A stretch of DNA of 64,000 nt, taken from Paracoccaceae bacterium (GTDB lineage: Bacteria > Pseudomonadota > Alphaproteobacteria > Rhodobacterales > Rhodobacteraceae). The stretch is taken from assembly GCA_002709405.1 (NCBI GenBank), contig PAQV01000092.1, positions 20,253 through 84,252 of the forward strand. Direction: 5' to 3'. The notes under the pieces are model-generated. The model was not told where the DNA came from, ran no database searches, and saw only the letters and a program-made list of their open reading frames with translations. The position numbers and the translations under genes are program-made. Within the stretch, counting starts at the first letter, position 1; each line of letters opens with the position of its first letter. Below, one piece after another: positions 16,608-24,859 of the stretch.

Positions 16608-17915
16608 TCAGCCCAGCACAGAGAAACTCGATTCCGCGTTGATCTCGCGCTTGCGGGAGTAGAAGCCCACGTCGATGTCGCGCTGGATATACGGCAGGGT
16701 AAAGCTGAGCGGCGCGGTGTCGTGATCGTTGCCCGCCTCGCAATAGGCCACGAGCGCGGCCATCATCTTGCCGGCGATGGGCGCGTTCTTGAACTGGTTT
16801 CCCGACGTGCCGCAGGCCATGTAATAGCCCGGCAGCGAGGACTTGTCGTAGATCGGGATCCAGTCGGTCGAGGCATCATAAAGGTCCACCACGCCGCGCA
16901 TTTTCGACGGGATGCCCAGCGAAGGGACCCTCTGGGCATAGCGCATGGCCTGGGTCGTCCACTGGTCGGTGAAATCGCGGTTGTAGTCCGTGTCGCTTTG
17001 CGCCCAGTCATGGGGGTCACATTCAGGATCTTCGGACCCGATGAGGATGTGGTTGCCATGTTCCGGCCGGACGTAGACGGCAACATCGCTGTCGGACACG
17101 ATCATGCCGTCGTTCTCGAAGTCAAAGCCCGCGGGGCTGGGCACATGGGTGACCTCTTGCCGGAGCGGGCGGGTGGCGATGGTCATGTCGCCGGTCACCC
17201 CGGCCAGGGTGTTGATCTGGTTCGACCCCGGCCCGGCCACATTGATCACCACGGGGGCATGGATCTCTTCGCCACCCGCCAGTTTCACCCCCGCGACACG
17301 GCCGTTACTGACCAGGATGTCGGCCACCTCGGCCCGGTGGCGGACCTCGGCCCCGTGCATCGCCGCGGCGGCCATCAGGTTTTGCGCGGACAGGGCGGGG
17401 TCGGTGACATAGCCTCCGTTCGGCCAATAGACCGCGCCCGAGAGCGTCCGGCCGTTGGATTGCCCGAAATCGGGATCGTCAGCGCGCTTGGGCGGCGCGA
17501 AACTGTCCAGCGTATAGATCGGCATCTTCCGGCGGACCTCGTCGGGCGAGAGATCCTCGAACGGGCAATCGAGGTCCGCCGAGTACTTCATGTGGCGCGA
17601 CAGGTGATCGTTCGCCGGGGATTTCATCACCATGCAACCGGTTTCGCGGAACTGGGCCAGGGGTTGATCCTTGCCCAGGGCCAGGTATTCTGCCCAGTCG
17701 CGCCAATAGTGGTACCCTTCCCAGGCAAAGGCGGTGCCATCAAAGGTCGAATAATGCATCCGGATGATGGCGCAGGATCCGGCGGTCGATCCATGCCCCG
17801 CCTGGGCGTTCCGATCGAGCGAGAGCGTCCGGAAACCCGCCTTGGCAAGTTCGAAAGCGATGGCGGCACCGATCACACCTGTTCCGATGATGATGGCGTC
17901 TGGGGTCCTGGTCAT
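16608..17915 (-). CDS. FAD-dependent oxidoreductase, DAO family (glycine/sarcosine oxidase-like)
   Basis: 435 residues. The N-terminal FAD motif is DAIIIGTGVIGAAIAFELAKAG, and the DAO fold continues with GSTAGSCAIIRMHYS and the C-terminal MACGTSGNQFKNAPIAGKMM that closes the FAD site. Family members oxidise secondary or primary amines such as sarcosine, dimethylglycine, glycine or D-amino acids; the substrate is not evident. ATG 17915 is chosen because AGGAG lies 11 nt upstream and the dinucleotide motif starts at the normal distance. A longer in-frame start at 18032 would translate through two palindromes and is unlikely. It appears monocistronic. Confidence 0.88.
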   Translation of the reverse strand: MTRTPDAIIIGTGVIGAAIAFELAKAGFRTLSLDRNAQAGHGSTAGSCAIIRMHYSTFDGTAFAWEGYHYWRDWAEYLALGKDQPLAQFRETGCMVMKSPANDHLSRHMKYSADLDCPFEDLSPDEVRRKMPIYTLDSFAPPKRADDPDFGQSNGRTLSGAVYWPNGGYVTDPALSAQNLMAAAAMHGAEVRHRAEVADILVSNGRVAGVKLAGGEEIHAPVVINVAGPGSNQINTLAGVTGDMTIATRPLRQEVTHVPSPAGFDFENDGMIVSDSDVAVYVRPEHGNHILIGSEDPECDPHDWAQSDTDYNRDFTDQWTTQAMRYAQRVPSLGIPSKMRGVVDLYDASTDWIPIYDKSSLPGYYMACGTSGNQFKNAPIAGKMMAALVAYCEAGNDHDTAPLSFTLPYIQRDIDVGFYSRKREINAESSFSVLG

Positions 17916-17966
17916 GGCCCTGGTCTCCTGTTGATCCGCGTCTGCCGTCGTGAGCGGTTGGCGGCC

Positions 17967-18015
17967 AGAAAATTCGACGAATTTTCTCGCCACCCATTTT
18001 CTGTGAACAGAAAAT
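17967..18015. promoter_or_regulatory. Two adjacent palindromes, likely operator sites
   Basis: 17967-17987 is a perfect 21-bp palindrome with a single central base (AGAAAATTCG-A-CGAATTTTCT). 17996-18015 is ATTTTCTG-TGAA-CAGAAAAT with perfect 8-bp arms. Both share AGAAAAT/ATTTTCT half-sites, are AT-rich in a GC-rich genome, and lie 50-100 bp upstream of the oxidoreductase start. This looks like a double binding site for a dimeric repressor or activator. The regulator gene is not in the window. Confidence 0.7.
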
Positions 18016-18094
18016 ACCCCCACCCGGGCCACAGGGAAATTGTCCGGCCGACGCTAGCCAGCCCGACAATCCCTGTCCAGACGCGGATCCCGGA

Positions 18095-18966
18095 TCAGTT
18101 TTTCAGAACAACGTTCTCGATCCAATTCCGATAGCGCGAGATCCGGGTGTCGACCGCATAGAGATCCTCATGACCGCAACTCCGGTTCGCCCCCATCGGC
18201 TCACCAGTTCACGCTTGGTCTGCTCGGCCATGCCCTGGTCGCAGACCGCGTTCGACACCACGCGGATGTCGGTTTCCATCAGGGCCACCGGGAACGGTTC
18301 GTTTTCCATCATGCCCCGTCCCGCAATCACGGCCGGCCCGGCCGGAGCCGCCGAATTCGCCGTGATCAACGGGATCGTCGCCGCGGTTCCGTTCTGCTCG
18401 ATCGGTTGGGCCAGCTTGATCAGGGCGATGTCGTTGTCGACCGTGCTCCGATCATGGCCGGAATGGGCAAAGATCGCGGCCGCCTGGTAGATCACGCCGC
18501 GGTCAAGGATTTAGGAATGTCCCCGCACCAGCACGCTTTCGGGCGCCGAGACCTGGCCGTCATCGCGGACCACGCAATGCGCGGCGGTCAGGACCCATTG
18601 CTCGGTCCCGAAGGTGCCGCCGCAGAATTGCGAGGAGAACAGGCTCTTCGAACTGTAATCGGGAATGTCGCCGAAATGCAGGGACACGAACGCCCGCCAG
18701 GCCCCCTCTTGGGACGGATGGCCGCCGAACACTCGGGCCCCGTTGCTGTCGGCCGCGATCTCTTCACGAGCCGCGCGGGCCGCCCGCATTGCCGCGCGGA
18801 TGGGCACCGTTCCTCCTGCCTCGTTCGGCCCAAGCGCCGACAACCCGCCCTCTTGCGCCTATCCCGGCCCGACCGCCACGGCCGAAGCCAGACCCGCCAC
18901 AACGGCCCCGCCCAGCACGGCCCGTTTTGCCCCACGCCACTGTGCCCCAGTGCATACAGTCCACAT
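18095..18966 (-). pseudogene. Trypsin-like serine protease, decayed
   Basis: A good ribosome binding site (AGGAGG) precedes ATG 18966 and a signal peptide-like start (MWTVCTGAQWRGAKRAV...). An in-frame TAG at 18859-18861 then cuts it in the signal peptide. The same frame continues with a clear S1 protease: CGGTFGTEQWVLTAAHC carries the catalytic His, and DNDIALIKL the catalytic Asp. In between a TAA at 18511-18513 interrupts it. After ELVSRW the sequence jumps into another frame whose end CGHEDLYAVDTRISRYRNWI is the typical trypsin C-terminus, ending at TGA 18095-18097. The GDSGGP segment with the nucleophile is missing altogether. Two nonsense codons, one frameshift and one deletion make activity impossible. 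Confidence 0.9.
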
Positions 18967-19000
18967 GGCTCAAGCTCCTCCTCTTATCCATCCTGCGAGC

Positions 19001-19240
19001 TCAGGGCGCGTGCAGCGTGCCTGCCCGTATCAATGCCTGCCGCCGGGGCAGAACCCGCCAGTCGCGGCGGCTGACCCAGATGCCGGACACCGATGACACC
19101 CCCAGCATCGCTCCACGCGTATGTTCCGCCTGCGCCAGCCCGGCCAGCTGGCGTGCGACGGGATGATCTGGCGGCAGGGGCGCGCCCGAGCCCAGATCCC
19201 GGGGCGGCGCGATGCGGATCGTCAGATCCAGCGGCCGGGC
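19001..19240 (-). pseudogene. Out-of-frame remnant of the caspase-family gene
   Basis: In a different frame from the caspase domain the sequence reads ARVAQVVARPLDLTIRIAPP then DLGSGAPLPPDHPVARQLAG, which looks like the downstream domain of the same protein rather than random sequence, then degenerates and ends at 19001. It is joined to the caspase frame by a frameshift and probably a deletion near 19240-19270. It lies 35 bp upstream of the decayed trypsin gene's start. Confidence 0.6.
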
Positions 19241-20049
19241 CACGACCTGGGCAACGCGCGCCTCGGCCGGCGGGCGGCCACCTTGGCCGTGAACAACCCT
19301 TCGACCTCGGCCGGCTCCCCTTCGGGCGCCATGTTGACCTCGCGCGCGAATTCGGTCGACTGCGCGGTGTAAAAGGCCAGGTATCCTCCGGGCAGATTAC
19401 CGCCCCCGGGCCGGATCAGCTCGGGTTCCGACAGATCCGACATCACCAGGTCCAGCCCCGGGGCCGCAGGATCCACGTGGCGCAGGCCAGCCACGGCCAT
19501 GCGTGTCCCGGTCCCCGAATGACAACTGTCGAGCGCCAGCCAGACATTCGCGCCCCGCGCCCGGATCGCGTCGATCGCCGCGCCCAGCTCCTCGTCGACG
19601 ATGGCGTTGGGAATGACCCCTGATCCGCGCTCGGTCGCGGCGGCGTCGATGGGCAGGAAGACCTCATCCTGGCGGACCGTCTCATCGCCGGTCTGGTCAT
19701 GCTGACGGGTGCCATGGCCGCCGAGATGGATGTAGACGAAATTGCCGGGCGCGGATGCCTCGGCCTCAGCGGCCAGGGCACCCAGGATTGCCGCCCGGGT
19801 CGGTCGGGTGGCCGCCTCGACCCCGTCGGCCAGCAGGGTGATGTGGTCCGCCCCCCGCCGGGTCAGCACGTCGGCCATAAGGCGCACATCGTTGGCCGGC
19901 CCCCGCAGATCCGCCAGCCCGACGTCCAGCTCGTAATCCGACACCCCGACCAGCACCGCGCGCAACTCTGCGGCCAGGGGGGTGCTGATCGTGACACTCA
20001 TGGCCAGACAGGCCGCACCAGCAACAGCTGCGATACGTTTTCGTTTCAC
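19222..20049 (-). CDS. Caspase family (C14) protein, truncated by frameshift
   Basis: 275 residues. The signal peptide is KRKRIAAVAGAACLAMSVTI then STPLAA. The caspase-like fold follows with AVLVGVSDY, the catalytic His in FVYIHLGGHGTR and the catalytic Cys in WLALDSCHSG, so the p20-like part is complete. After about residue 250 (GLFTAKVAARR) the reading frame goes off into Arg-rich nonsense and stops at 19222, while the natural continuation is found in another frame. The product, if made, lacks its C-terminal region. GTG 20049 is preferred because it starts directly on KRKR of the signal peptide; GTG 20100 is the longest start. A damaged trypsin gene follows and a damaged DUF900-type hydrolase diverges from it. 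Confidence 0.7.
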   Translation of the reverse strand: MKRKRIAAVAGAACLAMSVTISTPLAAELRAVLVGVSDYELDVGLADLRGPANDVRLMADVLTRRGADHITLLADGVEAATRPTRAAILGALAAEAEASAPGNFVYIHLGGHGTRQHDQTGDETVRQDEVFLPIDAAATERGSGVIPNAIVDEELGAAIDAIRARGANVWLALDSCHSGTGTRMAVAGLRHVDPAAPGLDLVMSDLSEPELIRPGGGNLPGGYLAFYTAQSTEFAREVNMAPEGEPAEVEGLFTAKVAARRPRRALPRSWPGRWI

Positions 20050-20215
20050 CAGCCCATCCCCGGACCCGCGCACTTGACCATAGGTAAATCCTGTCGTCAC
20101 CGGCGTGAGTTACCAAGAAATATCGCCTGCCCGCCACACCTTGTCGCTTGTTCGCAAAGGGCTCTGGTGGTTACCGTCGTCCCGACCAAGGCTGTTGCAT
20201 CAAAGCGTGTTCACC

Positions 20216-21651
20216 ATGTTCCGCATGGGTTTTCACGTCACCTTTCCCGGAGGCCCGGGGCCGGGTGCCGCACCTGGCGCTGCCCCTTGGACTTGCCGCA
20301 TTCCTGACCCTTGGCCTGGTCGCACCACGGCCGGGCCTGGCCCAGAGTGCCGCTGACTTGACCGAGCTGCAATTCCTGGCCCAGACCGATCCCGCGGCGG
20401 CGGTTCAGGCGATCGAGGACACCCTGACGACGCTGCAAACCACGCCGGGCAGCGACATCGGATGGTCTTCGACCTGATGGAGATGCAGGCCGAGCTGTCG
20501 CCCCCGCACGCCCCCGACCTGACGATGCGTATGGCCGGCATGGCCCGTCGCCTGCCAGAACTGGAAGAAGACCCGGTCGCGTTTTATGCCCGGGCGCAGG
20601 AGCTCTTCGAGACGCGAGGCGATTTGGACAATGCCCAGCTGGCGGCCGACGAGCGATTGGCGGTGATGCTGGACCGGGCCTATGCCGCCGATGCTGTGGC
20701 GGCGGCCTACCTGGAGTTCGCCCGGATTTCCGAGGCCCTGGGCGACCTGGACCTGGCCGACCGGGTCCGCGACCTGGCCGACGCCGGTCAGGTCCCCACA
20801 TCCGAAGGCGGCACCCAGAAAAGCGGCACGCGCGGCGAGGGCGACGCGGCCTTCCGAACCGTCGACGTCTACTATGCCACTGACCGCTCGCCGACCGGCG
20901 AAACCGACCCGGCCCGCGTCTATGGCGCAGGTCGGGGCGAGCTGGACCTGGGCGTGGCCAGCGTGACCGTGCCCGCCATCCATGCGCCGGGCATGATCGA
21001 AAGCGCCTCGATCTGGCGGCTGGAGTTGCGGCCCGACCCGTCGAAACACGTGGCCCTGCAATCCGTGACCCGGCTGGAGGATGCGGCGTTCTACGACCGG
21101 CTGTCAGCGGAATTCGACGACGACATGACCGAGGCCCTCGTCTTTGGCCAGGGCTACAACGTGACCTTCGACCAAGCCGCCAAGCGGGCCGCCCAGATGG
21201 CCTATGACATGCATTACCCGGCGGTGCCGATCCTGTATTCCTAGACCTCGCGCGGGTCGACCCTGGCCCATATCGCCGACACCGCCGTGGTGCGGCTGAG
21301 CGGCCGGCGGCTGGCGCTTCGGAACTGGGCGAGGACATGCTGGCACACAGCTATTTCGCCGACGAAAGCTCGGCCCTGGCGGATATCGTGGCCCTGTTCT
21401 GAAGCGATGCCGCACCCGACAAGCGCTGCGGGCTGGAGCCGGCCTCGGATCTGCCGGCCGAGACCCAGACCATCTGGCGCTATCGCGACGGGACCTGCGC
21501 CACCGAAGAGATGATCGATGCCTTTTCGCATCTGCGCCGGGCGGGCATCATCGACCCGCGCGGGATCCATATCTTCCTGTCCTAGGTGGTGACCGCCCCC
21601 AGCCTGATCGACAGGCTGGACTCGGCGCTGGAACGGCTGCTGCAACCCTGA
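20216..21651 (+). pseudogene. DUF900-type alpha/beta hydrolase, decayed
   Basis: Pieces of one protein are spread over changing frames. They are MFRMGFHVTF, then the signal-peptide-like HLALPLGLAAFLTLGLVAPR ending in GLAQ, then MVFDLMEMQAEL onwards with VDVYYATDRSPTGE and the DUF900 motif LVFGQGYNVTFDQAAKRAAQ. A TAG at 21242-21244 follows YPAVPILYS, after which TSRGSTLAHIADTAVVRLSG continues. At about 21320 there is a jump to ELGEDMLAHSYFADESSALA, then stops at 21400-21402 and 21583-21585 before the final TGA 21649-21651. The segment that should hold the nucleophile serine is deleted. At least two frameshifts, three nonsense codons and one deletion are visible. Confidence 0.88.
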
Positions 21652-21669
21652 CACTGGCCTTGGGGGCAG

Positions 21670-22128
21670 TCACCCGCCGGGCGCGACAAGTTCGATCAGC
21701 TGACCGGTGACCGGCTGCAACAGCAGGTAGCCCAATACCAGCCAGACCGAGATCAGCAGAACCACCCGGCGCCAGGGATGCGTGCGGTAATCAAGTTTCA
21801 GCATCCAGCGATCCATGTGGCTGAGCTCTTCTCCGGCATGGGCGGGCCTTGAGGTCCGACAGCCCGGCCTGCAGGCCCCGACAGCTTTCCCACATGGCGG
21901 CCATGGCGATGGCCAGGTTGACGTATAGAAGGAAAAGACCACCAGGCGGGTGACCAGGTAGGTCTCGTTCGGGGTGAAGTTTTCCGACAGGAAGGCCATG
22001 ACGGTGGCAATGGCCGCATGCGTATAGACCAGCCGTTCCCAGATCGGATCGATCCGCCCCTGCAGGACCATGTAGACGTGGAACAGTTCGCGGGTCTGGA
22101 CGGCGGTCGGCGGAGGCGGGTTGGACAT
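21670..22128 (-). CDS. Small membrane protein with an internally frameshifted segment
   Basis: 152 residues read as one open frame, with a hydrophobic helix near the C-terminus (VVLLISVWLVLGYLLLQPV). Between residues about 78 and 110 the product changes to Pro/Cys/Arg-rich sequence (STWPSPWPPCGKAVGACRPG). An adjacent frame encodes a far more natural helix there (YVNLAIAMAAMWESCRGLQ then AGLSDLKAR) before the original frame resumes at AGEELSHMDRWM. Two compensating indels are the simplest explanation. The family is not recognised. It is the fourth damaged gene in a row, and I doubt it is functional. ATG 22128 is the first good start. Confidence 0.5.
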   Translation of the reverse strand: MSNPPPPTAVQTRELFHVYMVLQGRIDPIWERLVYTHAAIATVMAFLSENFTPNETYLVTRLVVFSFYTSTWPSPWPPCGKAVGACRPGCRTSRPAHAGEELSHMDRWMLKLDYRTHPWRRVVLLISVWLVLGYLLLQPVTGQLIELVAPGG

Positions 22129-22270
22129 GGGCAAAAGGTCTCGGCACGGGACAACGCAACGGGGGCCAGGGGCGGCCCTCGCCCGGGTTTAGCCGGGCCG
22201 TGCACGGTGCAATTGATATCATCGGCCTCCGGTACCCAGCGTGGACCCGGGGACACGGTCCGGCCCCGGT

Positions 22271-23605
22271 CTAGCCGCGCAGGGCGTCGACGATCTTCAT
22301 CCGGCGGACCGCCACACCGGGCAGCAGGGCCAACACGGTGGCGACGCTCAGGAAGCCTGCCACGAAATGCAGTTCGGGCCAGCCGAGCGAGGCTGCAATC
22401 AGGATGTCGGTGCGCGCCGACAGCACCCGGCTAAGCACGGCCGCGGCCAACCAGCCGACACCCAGGCCCAACACCGCGCCCGCGGCCAGCAGGCTGGCGG
22501 CATAGGACCAGACCACGGCAAAGACGAACCGGGCCGGCGCGCCTAGCGCGCGCAACAGGGCCAGTTGCCGACGGAACAGGCGGATCAGGATCAGCAGGCC
22601 GACAAGCACGCTTGCGGCGACCAGCACCTGGCTGACCAGGGCCATGACCGACATGGCCTGGCGCACGTCTCCCATCACCCGGTAAAGCTGGGCCAGAACC
22701 GCACCGGGAAAGAACGCCATGGTCTCGGCCTCGCGGGTGAAGGTCGAGCGCAGCGCATAATTCGCCCACAGCGCGTCCGACCGGATGACAATGGCCGGCG
22801 TGCCCGGGAAATAGGCCGCGTCGAAGGGCGGGCCGAGGGGGTCGGCTGCGTCCGCCGGGGCCGGCGCATGCCCGTTGGCCAGGCCGTGGACCTCCCAGAC
22901 CGCCTCGATCGGCACGATCAGCGCCCGGTCCCAGGGCGTGCCCGTGGGCGCCATCCGGCCGACCACATGAAAGCCCGCGCCCGCATGGGCGTGCCGGTTG
23001 TCGTCGTCCTGCGCCACGTCGCCGACCCCATGGGCGGGCTCGAAGACCTCGCCCAGAGCGACCGGGGCGAAGGCCCCCGCAACGGCCTCGGTCGAGGTCT
23101 CGAACATCCGGCCCTCGATCCGGTCGTCGCCCAGGTGGCGGACGAAATCGGCGATCGTGCCGACCACCGGAGCCCCCTTGTAGCTGTCGCCAAACGCCAG
23201 CGGGGCGGCCATGGCAACGTTCGGATGGCCGGCGATCCCGGCAAAGACATCGCCCGACAACAGGCCCACATCGCTGGGTTGCAGGTAGACGGCGGCCAGC
23301 AGCATGGTCATTTCGCTGCCCGGAGCTGCCACGATCATGTCGAACTTGTCCGCCGCCGCAGCTGTGCCCGCACGAAGCCCGCGTTCCTGGGCCAACAGCC
23401 CGATCCCCAGCCCGACCGCCACGGCGATCAGCACGAGAAACAGCAGGTTCGGCCCGCGAAACCTCCATAGCATCGCCCGGACCAGGGGCCAGGGCCGCAA
23501 CCCGCGCAGGACCAGCCCCCCGACCGCCAGCGCCGGCACCAGCAGCATCGCCAGCCACAGGGCGTCCTGCACCGGCACGCTCAGGCTGTCCCACAGGGCG
23601 GTCAT
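22271..23605 (-). CDS. FtsX-type ABC transporter permease (ZrgB-like by context)
   Basis: 444 residues. One N-terminal transmembrane helix, a large periplasmic domain (about 85-290) and three C-terminal helices with the FtsX-like core (ALVSQVLVAASVLVGLLILI, RALGAPARFVFAVVWSY, GVAVRRMKIVDALRG). This is the MacB/LolC topology used for mechanotransmission or lipoprotein/periplasmic-factor handling rather than classical import. It overlaps the ATPase gene by 4 bp, and the two surely form one transporter. An exported protein gene precedes them. The same set of permease, LolD-like ATPase and small exported protein occurs in Zur-regulated loci such as Vibrio zrg; the zinc link here is inferred. Confidence 0.87.
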   Translation of the reverse strand: MTALWDSLSVPVQDALWLAMLLVPALAVGGLVLRGLRPWPLVRAMLWRFRGPNLLFLVLIAVAVGLGIGLLAQERGLRAGTAAAADKFDMIVAAPGSEMTMLLAAVYLQPSDVGLLSGDVFAGIAGHPNVAMAAPLAFGDSYKGAPVVGTIADFVRHLGDDRIEGRMFETSTEAVAGAFAPVALGEVFEPAHGVGDVAQDDDNRHAHAGAGFHVVGRMAPTGTPWDRALIVPIEAVWEVHGLANGHAPAPADAADPLGPPFDAAYFPGTPAIVIRSDALWANYALRSTFTREAETMAFFPGAVLAQLYRVMGDVRQAMSVMALVSQVLVAASVLVGLLILIRLFRRQLALLRALGAPARFVFAVVWSYAASLLAAGAVLGLGVGWLAAAVLSRVLSARTDILIAASLGWPELHFVAGFLSVATVLALLPGVAVRRMKIVDALRG

Positions 23606-24279
23606 GGCCCGACCTCGTCGGTGATCCGCCCGTCGGCGATGGTGATCACCCGGTCCATCCGGTCCAACAGGGCAGGATCGTGGCTGACCGCCACCAGGGT
23701 CTTGCCCTCGTCAGAGGCCATTGCGGTCAGGTCCTCGATCAGGGCGTCGGCCGCGCCCCGGTGCAGGCTGGCCGTGGGTTCGTCGGCCAGCACGATCCCG
23801 GCATCGTTGGCCAGCGCCCGGGCCACGCCCACCCGCTGGCGTTCGCCGCCGGAATAGCTGTCGACCCCGCGTTCGGGCTCGGCGAGCCCCAGGCGGTCCA
23901 GCAAGCCTGCCGCCCGGGCCGCGATGCGGCCGCGTGCGGCACGCGGGGCAAAAAGCGCCGGAAGGGCCGCGTTGTCGATGCCGCTCAACTCTTCGAACAG
24001 CAGGAAATCCTGGAAGATCAGTCCCATTCGCTCGGCCCGGAAGGCCCCGCGCCGGTCCGGGGACATCGCCGACAGGTCAACGCCCTCCCAGGTCACATGA
24101 CCGGCAGCCTCTTCGATCAGCCCCGCCAGGGCGTAGAGCAACGTCGACTTGCCCGCCCCCGACGGCCCCCTGACCCCAAGGCTGCGGCCTTTCGGCAGGG
24201 TCAGGCTGTCGACGGACAGGATCGTCCGCCCCCCGCGCCCGGGCACGACCAGCCCGGAAACACTCAGGGCATCAGGCAT
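23602..24279 (-). CDS. ABC transporter ATP-binding protein, LolD/MacB-like
   Basis: 225 residues, normal for a LolD-type ATPase. Walker A is GPSGAGKST, the Q-loop region is GLIFQDFLLF, the signature is YSGGERQR, Walker B is IVLADEPTASL and the H-loop is VAVSHD, so all catalytic motifs are intact. It energises the FtsX-type permease encoded just downstream with a 4-bp overlap. It overlaps the exported-protein gene upstream by 8 bp, so the three genes form a tight operon. Confidence 0.93.
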   Translation of the reverse strand: MPDALSVSGLVVPGRGGRTILSVDSLTLPKGRSLGVRGPSGAGKSTLLYALAGLIEEAAGHVTWEGVDLSAMSPDRRGAFRAERMGLIFQDFLLFEELSGIDNAALPALFAPRAARGRIAARAAGLLDRLGLAEPERGVDSYSGGERQRVGVARALANDAGIVLADEPTASLHRGAADALIEDLTAMASDEGKTLVAVSHDPALLDRMDRVITIADGRITDEVGP

Positions 24280-24712
24280 TGCGGGCGTAGGTCGCGTCTG
24301 CCAGCCGGATGCGGCTGAGAAACCCCGTGTCCTCGTCCCGGAAAGACCCCAGTTCCAGGACGCCGCTGGACACGATCCGGACGTTGTAGGGCATCACGTC
24401 GACGATGCGCTTGGTATAGATGGCCAGGATATCGGACGGCCATTCGGCCTCGGTCTCGCAGAAGGGGCAGACCGACATCGGGATCTTGGTCAGCACGAAG
24501 AACCGGCTTTCGGCCTTCAGGGGCGGCGCCATGTAGCCATCGACGGCCACGCGCTTGCCCTCCAAAGATTGGGCGAGGTCGGAAAAGCTCATGTCCTTGT
24601 TATAGAGGTCACGCAGCTTGATCGGCGCATCCGTATCGGCGGCACGCGCCAGCCCGGGACAGGCCAGTGCGGCTGCAGAGGCCGCAAGAAGGGTACGGCG
24701 GGTGAGAGGCAT
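24272..24712 (-). CDS. Exported protein with CPFC motif, partner of the ABC transporter (DUF3299-like)
   Basis: 146 residues. The signal sequence MPLTRRTLLAASAAALACPG with twin Arg suggests Tat or Sec export. The mature part contains VAVDGYMAPPLKAESRFF and VCPFCETEAEWPSDI, an arrangement resembling the small OB-like DUF3299 proteins that accompany FtsX/LolD-type transporters. The two Cys in CPFC could bind metal or be redox-active. ATG 24712 is fixed by AAGGAG 7 nt upstream. A set of 14-bp direct repeats lies just upstream in the leader. Confidence 0.75.
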   Translation of the reverse strand: MPLTRRTLLAASAAALACPGLARAADTDAPIKLRDLYNKDMSFSDLAQSLEGKRVAVDGYMAPPLKAESRFFVLTKIPMSVCPFCETEAEWPSDILAIYTKRIVDVMPYNVRIVSSGVLELGSFRDEDTGFLSRIRLADATYARNA

Positions 24713-24738
24713 CTGCGTCTCCTTGTTCGGGCGGCCCG

Positions 24739-24794
24739 GATCGGATGGTCCTGATCGGATGGTCCAGATCAGGCGGCCCAGATCGAATGAACCT
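24739..24794. repeat. Tandem 14-bp direct repeats in leader region
   Basis: Four consecutive 14-bp units begin with GATC: gatcggatggtcct, gatcggatggtcca, gatcaggcggccca and gatcgaatgaacct, and a partial fifth starts at 24795. They lie 27-82 bp upstream of the exported-protein start and downstream of alkaline phosphatase. They could be clustered protein-binding sites or simple slippage repeats. Confidence 0.8.
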
Positions 24795-24811
24795 GATCCG
24801 GAATGCAGGAG

Positions 24812-24831
24812 AGGGCCGGCAGAGCGGCCCT
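24812..24831 (-). terminator. Hairpin downstream of alkaline phosphatase
   Basis: A 7-bp perfect stem AGGGCCG/CGGCCCT with a 6-nt loop starts about 30 bp after the alkaline phosphatase stop. No U-tract follows, so it may be a processing or attenuating hairpin that lowers expression of the transporter genes relative to the phosphatase. Confidence 0.4.
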
Positions 24832-24859
24832 CCCCCACTTTGTCACGTCACCGCAAATG

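Noticed and set aside
16608..18032. Longer start of the DAO oxidoreductase at 18032
   Set aside because: It would translate the two regulatory palindromes and lacks a ribosome binding site, whereas ATG 17915 has AGGAG and the standard N-terminus.
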